The notes below the pieces were generated by a model, which did no database searches, was not told the origin of the DNA, and saw only the letters and a program-made list of their open reading frames with translations. This document shows, one piece after another, positions 1 through 8,033 of a DNA stretch of 64,000 bases. This DNA comes from Ferdinandcohnia salidurans (GTDB lineage: Bacteria; Bacillota; Bacilli; Bacillales; Bacillaceae_L), in contig NZ_JBHUEK010000034.1 of assembly GCF_042680725.1 (NCBI RefSeq), positions 1 through 64,000 on the forward strand, given 5' to 3'. The position numbers and the translations under genes were made by a program. Each line of letters opens with the position of its first letter. The stretch's first letter is position 1.

Positions 1-13
1 AATAGAAAAAAAT

Positions 14-53
14 AAAAGGCATTTGGGAATAAGAGGATTCCCAAATGCCTTTT
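14..53 (-). terminator. Rho-independent terminator of topB (bidirectional)
   Basis: A perfect 17-bp stem (14-30 with 37-53) closes a 6-nt loop. On the minus strand it is followed by a T-rich tail, which fits the end of the topB transcript; the plus-strand side also ends in TTTT, so it could serve both directions. Confidence 0.85.
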
Positions 54-65
54 GTCTACACTCTG

Positions 66-90
66 ACCTGAGTCTATTCTAGACTCAGGT
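66..90 (-). other. Second hairpin between topB and its terminator
   Basis: A perfect 10-bp inverted repeat (66-75 with 81-90) has a 5-nt loop. No T-run follows on either strand, so it is more likely an RNA-stabilising or processing hairpin than a terminator. Confidence 0.5.
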
Positions 91-116
91 TCAATTTTGT
101 TAAGTGCCAAAGCAGT

Positions 117-2288
117 TTACTTATCAAGCTTTAGCTTTGCTAAGGCATCTGCTAATGCGGTATTTATTGGTTCTTCTTTTTGCTGTTTTTTCATGAAATT
201 GGTCACTTCACGTTTAGAAAGTTTTCCTGATTGGTTCTTTTTGCGTCGCTCGTTGAAGGTTGACAATTTTTCTCGATGTCCACATTTACATACGAATAAT
301 TGGCCTTCCCCTTCCCCGCGTAGTTCCAATTTCTTGTGGCAGTTCGGGCATCTTGCATTTGTTACTTTTGCAATGTTTTTACGATGACCACATTCACGGT
401 CCTGACAAACGAGCATTCTTCCCTTTTTCCCATTGACTTCAAGCATCAATTTCCCACAATCAGGACATTTCGTGCCTGTGATATTGTCGTGCTTGAACCT
501 TGAATCACTCATTTTGATATCTTTAACAACTTCTTTTGTGTACTGTTTTATATCCGAGATGAAAGTATTCTTTTTCAATCGCCCTTTTGCGATTTGTTCA
601 AGCTTCTGTTCCCACTCAGCTGAAAGTACAGGAGATTTCAAATCATCTGGTACTAGCTCTAATAGTTGTTTTCCTTTATTGGTAATGTGGATGTCTTGCC
701 CTTTTTTCTCAATTAAAAATGTATTAAAGAGCTTTTCAATGATATCCGCACGTGTCGCTACCGTCCCTAATCCACCTGTTTTGCCAATGGTTTCAATTAA
801 ATCCTTGCTTTCTCCAGCCATATATTTTGCTGGATTCTCCATTGCGGAAAGTAAGGTTCCTTCATTGAAAGGCTTTGGCGGTTGTGTTTCTTTTTCGATT
901 TCTTTTACAGAAAGAACCTTTAGAGTTGACCCTGGTTGAACGGAAGCTGGTATTTGACCTGCATCATCGTTCTCGTCAGTTGAAGTAATCACTTCTTTCC
1001 AACCTAATGATGAAACAGTAATCCCTTTTGCCACGAAAAGTTCCTTGCCAATGCGTGCCTGAACGGTTTTTTGTTCATACGTATAAGGTGGAAGAAAAAC
1101 AGCTAAGAAGCGTTTTACAATTAAATCATATATTTTTTCTTCCTTGGCAGATAAAGCCTGTAAATTAGGGCGATCCTCAGTTGGAATAATCGCATGGTGG
1201 TCTGTTACCTTGCTATTATCAACAAACGATTTGTTCGTTTTAATCCCGCTTTTCAGGATCTTGGCACCAAGCTTCGCGTATGGTTGCACCATACACGCTT
1301 CAATTCGATCCTTCAGTGTATCTATAATATCTGTTGATAGAAATTTTGAATCGGTTCTTGGGTACGTAACAAGCTTGTGTTGTTCGTAAAGCTTTTGGAG
1401 AACATTTAAGGTCTCCTTTGCTGAAAATCCAAACCGTTTATTTGCATCACGTTGAAGCTCTGTTAAATCATAGAGCTGTGGTGCATAGCTTTTCTTTTGT
1501 GCAGTTTGCACGTCTATAATTTTTGCTTCTTGTCCATGAAGAGATCGTACAGTGGCAGTTGAAACTTCCTTTTTAAAAATACGTTGTTCCTTTGTTTTTT
1601 CATGCTGCCACTTCAAGATTAAGCCGTCCGTTAATGCATTTATTTCAACATAAGGCACTGGTTTAAAGTTCCGAATTTCTTCTCCACGCTTTGCAATAAT
1701 GGCTAATGTTGGAGTTTGTACTCGCCCACAAGAGAGCTGTGCATTGAACTTTGTTGTCAATGCTCTTGTTGCATTGATTCCGACTAACCAGTCAGCTTCG
1801 GCACGGGCAACGGCTGAGGAATAGAGATTCTCATATTCCTTCCCGTTTTTTAAGCTTGCAAAACCTTGCTTAATCGCTTTATCTGTCACTGATGAAATCC
1901 ATAACCGTTTGATCGGCTTACGTGTATTTGATTTTTCAATGATCCATCTAGCAACAAGCTCGCCTTCACGACCAGCATCCGTTGCGATAATAATCTCATT
2001 GACATCTTTACGATGCATTTGTGTTTTAACGGCACTATATTGTTTGCCTGTTTGCTTAATGACAACGAGGCTTAGCGGATTCGGTATAATCGGTAACTCC
2101 TCTAATTTCCATGATTTATATTGGTCTCCGTATTTTTCAGGGTCAGCTAATGTAACTAGATGGCCAAGTGCCCAAGTCACAATATATTTATCTCCTTCGA
2201 AAAAGCCATTCCCTTTCTTATGGCAATTAAGGACACGCGCAATGTCTCTTCCAACAGAAGGTTTTTCTGCAAGAACAAGTGATTTCAT
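117..2288 (-). CDS. topB: DNA topoisomerase III
   Basis: This 723-residue type IA topoisomerase relaxes and decatenates DNA by cutting one strand through a tyrosine. The N-terminal TOPRIM domain has the SLVLAEKPSVGRDIA signature with Glu8 and the acidic cluster TDAGREGE (residues 103-110). The active-site tyrosine lies in TYPRTDS (Tyr309). The C-terminus holds cysteine pairs typical of zinc ribbons (CPDCG, about 630, and CPNCH, about 675), as in Bacillus TopB. Length is normal for the family. It is transcribed alone and ends at the hairpins at 14-90. The assignment is firm. Confidence 0.97.
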   Translation of the reverse strand: MKSLVLAEKPSVGRDIARVLNCHKKGNGFFEGDKYIVTWALGHLVTLADPEKYGDQYKSWKLEELPIIPNPLSLVVIKQTGKQYSAVKTQMHRKDVNEIIIATDAGREGELVARWIIEKSNTRKPIKRLWISSVTDKAIKQGFASLKNGKEYENLYSSAVARAEADWLVGINATRALTTKFNAQLSCGRVQTPTLAIIAKRGEEIRNFKPVPYVEINALTDGLILKWQHEKTKEQRIFKKEVSTATVRSLHGQEAKIIDVQTAQKKSYAPQLYDLTELQRDANKRFGFSAKETLNVLQKLYEQHKLVTYPRTDSKFLSTDIIDTLKDRIEACMVQPYAKLGAKILKSGIKTNKSFVDNSKVTDHHAIIPTEDRPNLQALSAKEEKIYDLIVKRFLAVFLPPYTYEQKTVQARIGKELFVAKGITVSSLGWKEVITSTDENDDAGQIPASVQPGSTLKVLSVKEIEKETQPPKPFNEGTLLSAMENPAKYMAGESKDLIETIGKTGGLGTVATRADIIEKLFNTFLIEKKGQDIHITNKGKQLLELVPDDLKSPVLSAEWEQKLEQIAKGRLKKNTFISDIKQYTKEVVKDIKMSDSRFKHDNITGTKCPDCGKLMLEVNGKKGRMLVCQDRECGHRKNIAKVTNARCPNCHKKLELRGEGEGQLFVCKCGHREKLSTFNERRKKNQSGKLSKREVTNFMKKQQKEEPINTALADALAKLKLDK

Positions 2289-2349
2289 ATAAATTCCTCC
2301 AATTCACTCTTCCTATTATACACGATTCCTATTTTCAGACATAAAGAAA

Positions 2350-2450
2350 AGTACAAGGCGCACAGCTTTAGGTGATAAGCGCTGACAGAAGGTGCATTTT
2401 ACCTTCAGAAGCGATTGGCTTATGACCTCGAACCGATGGCGCCTGGAACT
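2350..2450. repeat. Cloverleaf-like intergenic palindromic element
   Basis: The 101-bp segment has terminal inverted repeats (AGTACAAGGCGC at 2350-2361 against GCGCCTGGAACT at 2439-2450, 10 of 12 complementary), a second inverted pair ATAAGC/GCTTAT (2375-2380, 2418-2423), and a central hairpin GAAGGT/ACCTTC (2388-2393, 2401-2406). These nest without crossing. It sits between the topB start and the kinase terminator and is non-coding. It looks like a dispersed REP/MITE-like element; only one copy was seen here. Confidence 0.55.
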
Positions 2451-2460
2451 AAACATAAAA

Positions 2461-2483
2461 AAACTCGGTCTTTTCCCGAGTTT
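2461..2483 (-). terminator. Terminator of the histidine kinase gene
   Basis: An 8-bp stem (2461-2468 with 2476-2483) overlaps the kinase stop codon and is followed by a T-run on the minus strand. Confidence 0.8.
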
Positions 2484-3597
2484 AGCTAGCATCACTGTAT
2501 GGTAGAACGATTTTAAATTCCGTTAAATTGGAATCTGATGAACATGATATGGATCCACCGTGTTTTTCAATAATTTTTTTACAAACAAAAAGTCCGATCC
2601 CTGTTCCAAATTCCTTTGTTGTATAAAAGGGTTCAAATATCGTATCCAATGATTCCTTAGGTATGGCTGGGCCATTGTTAGAAATAGAGACTATAATTTG
2701 ATTATCAAGATTATACCCCTTTATGATAATGTTGCGGTCTGTTTCTCTTTGTTTTAATGCATCAATGGAGTTCATTAGAATATTTAATAATACTTGTCTA
2801 ATTTCATCCTCATTAACAGTTATGTAAATATTAGAACCAATATTTGTATCTACTTGCACATCACCATCTAAAATACTCGCATAAATGAATTCGGTTATTT
2901 CAGTAAATAAATCAAGTAATGAAACTTCATTTTCACTTTTCTCGATTAATTCCTTCTTAGATACATGAAGAAATTGCGAAATTTTGTAATTCAACTGATT
3001 GAGTTCATGACTGATAATATCCAAATATTTAATGTTAGGGTTATCATTTCCGATCAATTTAACAAAACCGATGACTGCCGTTAGTGGATTACGGAATTCA
3101 TGTACAAATGTAGATGCCATTTGCCCCAAAATGGTAAGCCGCTCTTGATGGCTTTGGTCTATGTATTGAATCTTTTCCTGGAGCTGATTCTCTTTCATCT
3201 CTGTATATTTGGAAACAGCATAATAGGAGAACAAATCAAAAATCCGATTCACTTCTTCAAAAACAGGGTCTAATTGATCATGATCTAATTTAGACCGGTA
3301 TATGTATTTTAAAATTTCTGTTCTACCTAGATTTACATTATAGATGAATTCCCCAATATTAATATTCGCTTCGACTCGCTCTTTGGCTAGTTTATGAGCA
3401 AACGATTTTAGTTCTTCTTCATCGATTGGATTGATCATTGAGTTTTTTATCAGTTCAAACATTGTTAAGCCATTTAATACTAATTTTTCTTTATGAATGT
3501 CATTCTCAGACATCACGGTTTTTTCTTTCCAAGATGTTAAAAAAAACGACAAATTGCTTTCGAGATAATAAATGAGTTCTCCTAACACAGGATTCAT
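2482..3597 (-). CDS. Cytosolic sensor histidine kinase, RsbR-like N-terminus
   Basis: A 371-residue histidine kinase without membrane segments. Residues 1-145 are helical and resemble the RsbR/RsbRD N-terminal (globin-like) sensory fold; this is a fold impression, not a proven match. The HisKA H-box is FVHEFRNPLTA with phospho-acceptor His166. The ATPase domain shows an N-box (NILMNSIDAL), a G1-like box (SNNGPAIPKE, where the usual Asp is Asn), an F-box (IFEPFYTTKE) and a G2 box (GTGIGLFVCKKI). No response regulator lies beside it, so it is an orphan, like the Bacillus kinases that feed the Spo0 phosphorelay. The ATG at 3597 was preferred over an upstream TTG because it sits about 10 nt after AAAGGA. 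Confidence 0.88.
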   Translation of the reverse strand: MNPVLGELIYYLESNLSFFLTSWKEKTVMSENDIHKEKLVLNGLTMFELIKNSMINPIDEEELKSFAHKLAKERVEANINIGEFIYNVNLGRTEILKYIYRSKLDHDQLDPVFEEVNRIFDLFSYYAVSKYTEMKENQLQEKIQYIDQSHQERLTILGQMASTFVHEFRNPLTAVIGFVKLIGNDNPNIKYLDIISHELNQLNYKISQFLHVSKKELIEKSENEVSLLDLFTEITEFIYASILDGDVQVDTNIGSNIYITVNEDEIRQVLLNILMNSIDALKQRETDRNIIIKGYNLDNQIIVSISNNGPAIPKESLDTIFEPFYTTKEFGTGIGLFVCKKIIEKHGGSISCSSDSNLTEFKIVLPYSDAS

Positions 3598-3776
3598 ACC
3601 GTTCAAGTCCTTTCTTTCACTTCAATCAGGTCATAAGCTCAAAGTTATATATTCTATAATATTCTACATTTTTTGCAAAAGTCCTTTTTAGAATTTTAAA
3701 AATACTTAAATAGTAGACAAGTTTTCGAGTAGGTCAAGCATACATTATAGGGAGACAAACTATAGGAGGGTTGATT

Positions 3777-4223
3777 ATGAAATTTGTTGTGATTAAAAGG
3801 AGTTGGATTGTTGCCGCTTTTGTTGCTGCAGTGGTAATGATTGGAGGTTGGGTATGGTTGCAGCCTGAAATCATTCCAACAATAGCCCCGCAAACTGCCA
3901 AAGATGATGTTGTAATCCATATTACAACTGGAGAATTAAAATCTAAAACGGATGATGGCAAAGAAATTGAATCATATTTCTGGAATCCGGGGACAGTCTA
4001 TGTTCCTCAAGGTAAGGAAGTGACCTTTAGTATTTATGGGGTAAATGGCAAGGAGCACTCATTCTACATCGAAGGTACAGACATCAAAGGTACAGTGAAA
4101 AAAGGAGAAGAAATCACGATTAATGCAAATTTTGAGGATGAAGGCATGTATCGCATCATTTGTTTGAATCACTCCGATATTAAAAATAACGGTCCAATGA
4201 TTGGTTATATTGTTGTAGATTAA
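3777..4223 (+). CDS. Membrane-anchored cupredoxin-domain protein
   Basis: A 148-residue protein with an N-terminal hydrophobic anchor (about residues 9-28) and an extracytoplasmic cupredoxin domain like that of cytochrome c oxidase subunit II. Candidate type 1 copper ligands are His in EHSF and Cys, His and Met in the stretch from ICLNH to GPM, the order expected for a single-copper electron carrier. No oxidase genes are adjacent, so its redox partner is unknown. The start is ATG at 3777, 7 nt after AGGAGG; an in-frame TTG at 3771 touches the ribosome binding site. It converges on the gene at 4255 with a shared terminator. Confidence 0.82.
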   Translation: MKFVVIKRSWIVAAFVAAVVMIGGWVWLQPEIIPTIAPQTAKDDVVIHITTGELKSKTDDGKEIESYFWNPGTVYVPQGKEVTFSIYGVNGKEHSFYIEGTDIKGTVKKGEEITINANFEDEGMYRIICLNHSDIKNNGPMIGYIVVD

Positions 4224-4227
4224 AAGT

Positions 4228-4255
4228 AAAACAGGAGAGTATCCTCTCCTGTTTT
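4228..4255. terminator. Shared bidirectional terminator
   Basis: A 12-bp stem (4228-4239 with 4244-4255) with a 4-nt loop ends in a T-run on both strands and separates two convergent genes. Confidence 0.88.
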
Positions 4256-4653
4256 TATTGTTTACGAACAGTGATTGCATTTGTTGTCTTTTTCACAATA
4301 CAATCCTCTATGTCTGCTTGTCCAAGAAGACCAAGTGTAATAGCGGCATCAATCTTCTGCTGGTCAGGTTGCTTTATGATTCGGATGCAATCCACAAGAT
4401 TAAGTTCTTCTAATTTCTTTACCGTTTTTTCATCATGGTAGCTTTCAGAGGTACGTATTTGTCGTTGAATCTTGTAATCTCCAACGATTGACTCCCCTTT
4501 TTCCTGCTTTCCTACCGTCTCATCAAAATACACATTAATAACCTTCTTCATTTCCTTTAATTCCTTCTCAATTTCCTTGGCCTTTTCACTTAATGTAAAA
4601 TACTTTGAAATGAGTTCTTCCGGAATTTGTGTAAATCGCTTGGAATCCTGCAC
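4255..4653 (-). CDS. Uncharacterised charged coiled-coil protein
   Basis: I do not recognise this 132-residue protein. The first half is a charged helix likely to form a coiled coil (LSEKAKEIEKELKEMKK). The second half has alternating strand-like and helical segments (GDYKIQRQIRTSESYHDEK, then a repeat of DCIRIIKQ / DCIVKKT endings). There is no signal or membrane segment. It lies alone between two terminators. The start is placed at GTG 4653, 6 nt after GGGGTG; a GTG three codons upstream lies inside that ribosome binding site. Functional inference is not possible from sequence alone. Confidence 0.6.
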   Translation of the reverse strand: MQDSKRFTQIPEELISKYFTLSEKAKEIEKELKEMKKVINVYFDETVGKQEKGESIVGDYKIQRQIRTSESYHDEKTVKKLEELNLVDCIRIIKQPDQQKIDAAITLGLLGQADIEDCIVKKTTNAITVRKQ

Positions 4654-4722
4654 ATTCTTCACCCCTAATTACTTGATAATTCATCATATGATTGAGGATG
4701 AGATAACATTCTAGTGCAGAAA

Positions 4723-4748
4723 AAATCCAGCCGAAAGCAGCTGGATTT
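4723..4748 (-). terminator. Terminator of the yojN-yojO operon
   Basis: A 9-bp stem (4723-4731 with 4740-4748) overlaps the yojO stop and is followed by a T-run on the minus strand. Confidence 0.82.
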
Positions 4749-6663
4749 AAATACTTTTATATAGTAGTTTTTTCAATAATGGAAACAGCACATCTGGCAA
4801 TTGCTCGATGTTTGGTACTAAAATACTGTACTTACCGTATATGTTTTGAATCGTCGTTTGTTGTCCTTCATCAATTTCTCCATTTGATAAGAAGACGTTG
4901 ATGACTTCGATACCATGTTTTCGTGCTTTTAATACAGCTTCGTGTGTATCAATAATACCATTTTGCTCATAATCGAATGCTGCGGGCTCTCCGTCAGAAA
5001 AGACAAGTAGGAATTTTTGTTTCTCGGTTCGTTGTAATAGTTTCTTCGTTTGCAAACGAATGGAATAACCGTCGCGATTGTCTTCTTCTGGCTCGAGTTG
5101 CATGATTTCCGCACCATAGCTGCGTTTTAAGCTCGAATCAAAATCGATCACTGTTTGCAGGTAGTTCGGTTGTTTTGTGCTATCTGCATCATTGGTGTCC
5201 TCCCAAAAACCTGTCACATCATGAGGAACCTGGACAGATTTTAATGCTTCGTGAAAGAGTGCAATCCCTAGCTTTGTTTGATCCATTTTATCGTACATCG
5301 AAGCTGAACAATCAACTAACAATGAGAATACCGCATCAATTTGATGGGATGGCTGTTCTTTTTTATAAAATAATCTAGGATTGTCGTCTGTAAATAGGCG
5401 AATTAGCTTCTTATTTAATCTTCCAAAATGCAAATCTCCTCTTGGGAGATTCTTTTTATGTTCCAATGTTTTAAGGATCATTTGCTTTAGCTTTTTCTGA
5501 TAAGGAGCGATGATCGTTTTGTTTTTTTCGTATTGGATGACTTCTTCGTCCGTTGGTTTTCGTGGATTCTTAAAGACAGGGTAAGCAAAACGATTTTCTT
5601 TTCCAAATTCAGCTTCTGAGGAGCCTTCCTTTTCAGAATGCACCATTTCCATTGCTTCCATCTTGGAATAATCTTTATTTTTACTTTGTTTAGACGAGCC
5701 TTGGGCAATCCCTAACGCCTGGTCACCCTCTTCGCCTTCTCTTGCTCCTTCACCCATCAGATTCGTTCGTGAACCTTGTTCTAAATCAAATTGTAAAAAG
5801 CTTTTTGTTGGTGTACTTGTTTCTCGATGCCAGGTTTCGAACTTCTCTTCATGGATATCTTCATCCCCTTTTTTGACATCATCAAGTACATCATTGTTTT
5901 TCAACTTATCCTTCCGTTTCAAGTCGTCAATTGTTAAGCCATTTTCAAGGATTTCATAATCGAGTTCTGGTAAATGAAAATACGTATTTAACATATCTTC
6001 ATCAAGTACATCCTCTAATACATCGATGATTTCCGTGCATATTTTGACGATGTCCTTTGTACTTTTTGCATCAAAGACTTTCTCAATTTGACTTCGTAAA
6101 AACGGAATCAAGAGATCAATTTTTTGTTGAATAGACGGAATTTCTTCAAGTGGAGATTCAGCCGTTAGTAGAACAAAAATACCATTAAACAAAGCATCTG
6201 TTGGTACACTTTTAACAATGTTGACATGGAGCTGATCCTCATAATACTTGCGATAAATACATCGTCTTTCAGTAAAGGATTTTCGGGTTCCTGGTCGTTC
6301 TTTTTTACATTGTTCTTCCAAACGACTATCTTCAAACAGCATAAACAATTGTTTCGCGAAACTCGGAAGATCGCTTTTCCTACAGAATGATAAATAACGA
6401 TCAATTGCTTTAAAATCCGTATATTTCATGCTACCGATCGTCCGTAAAAAAACATCACTTAATAGTCCATATCGTTTGTCGCTAGTTGTGCGATTATCCC
6501 AAAAATGACTAATGATAACCTTTTGCTGGATCGGGTCAAGATAAGATTTATAACCTAACTCTATTTCGAGTTCAGGATTTTTTGAGATTGTTTTGGCAAG
6601 GTCCGATAATTCCATGAATAGAAAGGAGTCGACCTTTTTATCATTAAATTGAATAAATCTCAT
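4747..6663 (-). CDS. yojO: VWA-domain protein, YojO/NorD-like
   Basis: A 638-residue protein of the YojO (CobT/NorD-like) family. The long helical and acidic N-terminal part ends in a C-terminal von Willebrand A domain whose MIDAS motif is DCSAS (LLVDCSASMYDK), followed by SDGEP. Such proteins work with an AAA+ partner to remodel or load metal cofactors into client enzymes; the client here is unknown. It lies 10 nt downstream of yojN and is co-transcribed. The ATG at 6663 follows GTGAGG at good spacing; the longer frame would need TTG at 6681 overlapping yojN. The family call is firm, the cellular role is not. Confidence 0.88.
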   Translation of the reverse strand: MRFIQFNDKKVDSFLFMELSDLAKTISKNPELEIELGYKSYLDPIQQKVIISHFWDNRTTSDKRYGLLSDVFLRTIGSMKYTDFKAIDRYLSFCRKSDLPSFAKQLFMLFEDSRLEEQCKKERPGTRKSFTERRCIYRKYYEDQLHVNIVKSVPTDALFNGIFVLLTAESPLEEIPSIQQKIDLLIPFLRSQIEKVFDAKSTKDIVKICTEIIDVLEDVLDEDMLNTYFHLPELDYEILENGLTIDDLKRKDKLKNNDVLDDVKKGDEDIHEEKFETWHRETSTPTKSFLQFDLEQGSRTNLMGEGAREGEEGDQALGIAQGSSKQSKNKDYSKMEAMEMVHSEKEGSSEAEFGKENRFAYPVFKNPRKPTDEEVIQYEKNKTIIAPYQKKLKQMILKTLEHKKNLPRGDLHFGRLNKKLIRLFTDDNPRLFYKKEQPSHQIDAVFSLLVDCSASMYDKMDQTKLGIALFHEALKSVQVPHDVTGFWEDTNDADSTKQPNYLQTVIDFDSSLKRSYGAEIMQLEPEEDNRDGYSIRLQTKKLLQRTEKQKFLLVFSDGEPAAFDYEQNGIIDTHEAVLKARKHGIEVINVFLSNGEIDEGQQTTIQNIYGKYSILVPNIEQLPDVLFPLLKKLLYKSI

Positions 6664-6673
6664 TGTAAAAACC

Positions 6674-7558
6674 TCACTCAAACAGAGTTTCTGCTATATT
6701 TTTAACGGCTGCTTTCTCACGATCATCTTCTAATTTTTCAATGATTCCACGTTCAATGGCGCGCAATGGTGGCATATACAGGGCTAAATCACAAGTATCA
6801 ATCAATGCCCGTATGGATGCCGCTTCCTCAGAAAGCATACCACCTCGGACCTGTGTAATTAAATCAGCAGACAAGGATACAAATTTATTGATTATATTTT
6901 CGTCCTTCAATGCTGTTTGTGCTTGAAGAACTTCCTTAAGTGTTTCTCCTTGAATATATGGTACTTCAATAACGACAAAGCGGTTTTTCAATGCTTCATT
7001 TAAAGGTACGGTTCCAACATAGCCCTCGTTAATTGCGGCAATGACGCCGAAACCATTCTCCGCACGAACTACTTCAGCAGTAAACGGATTTGTGATCATT
7101 TTACGATAATCGAGTACACCATTTAGAATTGGCAGTGTTTCAGGCTTTGCCATATTGATTTCATCGATATAAAGTAAATAGCCTTTTTTCATCGCATTGA
7201 TTACAGGTCCAGAAACAAATTCAATTTTCATTTTTCCATCATGCTCTTGAATTGTTTTGTAGCCAAGTAAAGCTTCTGCATCTAGGTCGACTGAACAGTT
7301 TATACTGTACATTGGTTGTTGGAATAACTGTGAAATGGTTTCAGCCAGTTTTGTTTTACCTGAACCAGTTGGGCCCTTTAATAGCACATTTTTACCAATG
7401 CTAAGTGCAATAATTGCATCTCGAATAATATTGATATCTGAAGGAGTGTATCCACCTTTTCCGATTAATAGTTCATCACCGGAAACTTGGTTCTTTCTAT
7501 TTGAAATCTCAGCTTGTAAATTTATCGGTAACTTCAATTCTTCTAGTTGAATCGTCAT
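6674..7558 (-). CDS. yojN: MoxR/NorQ-type AAA+ ATPase, YojN
   Basis: A 294-residue MoxR-class AAA+ ATPase, annotated in B. subtilis as a NorQ-like protein. Walker A is GPTGSGKT (62-69), and Walker B is LLYIDEIN with the catalytic Glu, in the stretch around residue 130-140. The sensor segment FGVIAAINEGY follows. It precedes yojO in an operon, the standard pairing of a MoxR ATPase with a VWA adaptor. The ribosome binding site is AGAGGA, about 11 nt before the ATG. No nitric oxide reductase genes are in the window, so the NorQ name describes homology only. Confidence 0.9.
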   Translation of the reverse strand: MTIQLEELKLPINLQAEISNRKNQVSGDELLIGKGGYTPSDINIIRDAIIALSIGKNVLLKGPTGSGKTKLAETISQLFQQPMYSINCSVDLDAEALLGYKTIQEHDGKMKIEFVSGPVINAMKKGYLLYIDEINMAKPETLPILNGVLDYRKMITNPFTAEVVRAENGFGVIAAINEGYVGTVPLNEALKNRFVVIEVPYIQGETLKEVLQAQTALKDENIINKFVSLSADLITQVRGGMLSEEAASIRALIDTCDLALYMPPLRAIERGIIEKLEDDREKAAVKNIAETLFE

Positions 7559-7701
7559 GAAGTATCAAATCCTCTCATACATATGTTTATAATGTAATAT
7601 CCTCTTATGTCCCCACGTATTTTACCGAAGTTTTTGCATGGAGGCAATGAATACACCTTGAAATTCAAGTATTTGTGACATTTTTTATGAAGATATGGTA
7701 T

Positions 7702-7852
7702 TATAATAATAAATACTCGTAAAATACAAATAGACCGCAGATGTTGCGAGCATCTACGGCCTAGCAATAGAATGGTCCCACTAAGAGGATCAGCCTAAGA
7801 TGAAATAGACCTCACCCGATTTTTAGCGGAAAAAGGGAGGTCTATTTTTTAT
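7702..7852 (+). ncRNA. Antisense antitoxin RNA candidate (RatA/SR4-like)
   Basis: A TATAAT box at 7702-7707 on the plus strand lies upstream of a non-coding stretch containing a hairpin (about 7735-7760, CCGCAGATG paired with CATCTACGG) and ending in an 11-bp stem (7803-7813 with 7837-7847) plus TTTTTT, a strong plus-strand terminator. The predicted RNA of about 140 nt overlaps the 3' end of the toxin message on the other strand, the geometry of txpA/RatA and bsrG/SR4. The -35 box is not convincing, so the 5' end is approximate. Confidence 0.6.
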
Positions 7853-7928
7853 TGTTGTCAAAAGATAAAATCGCAACAACAAGCGACGCGAACGAAAGCA
7901 TTAACACAAGGCTCTCATATATCGTCAT
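7842..7928 (-). CDS. Type I toxin, small holin-like membrane peptide
   Basis: A 28-residue peptide beginning MTIYESLVLMLSF, with one hydrophobic helix and a charged end (DNNKK). The MTxYESLxxM opening is that of the TxpA/BsrG and putative holin-like toxin family, whose peptides insert in the membrane and are silenced by an antisense RNA. The ribosome binding site is strong (AAAGGGGGTGAT before the ATG), and a long leader separates it from an extended -10 box at 7997-8002. It is a solitary chromosomal locus rather than part of a prophage. It falls below the usual length cutoff, so it is easily missed. Confidence 0.85.
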   Translation of the reverse strand: MTIYESLVLMLSFASLVVAILSFDNNKK

Positions 7929-7996
7929 ATAGGCATCACCCCCTTTCAGTTGGGAGCTTAGCCGACCACCCTTACCGGACAAACTATTGCTTATTC

Positions 7997-8005
7997 ATTA
8001 TAGCA
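7997..8005 (-). promoter_or_regulatory. Toxin gene promoter, extended -10
   Basis: The minus strand reads TGCTATAAT, an extended -10 box, about 70 nt upstream of the toxin start. The -35 region is weak. The long GC-richer leader between it and the start could fold and occlude the ribosome binding site, as in related toxins. Confidence 0.6.
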
Positions 8006-8033
8006 CATTTTACCATACGAACACACGTTTCAT

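Noticed and set aside
97..2292. Plus-strand reading frames opposite topB
   Set aside because: They are antisense shadows of a well-conserved gene with no start signals.
7555..7767. 70-residue reading frame on the minus strand upstream of yojN
   Set aside because: It overlaps the antisense RNA candidate, has no ribosome binding site and no protein-like composition.
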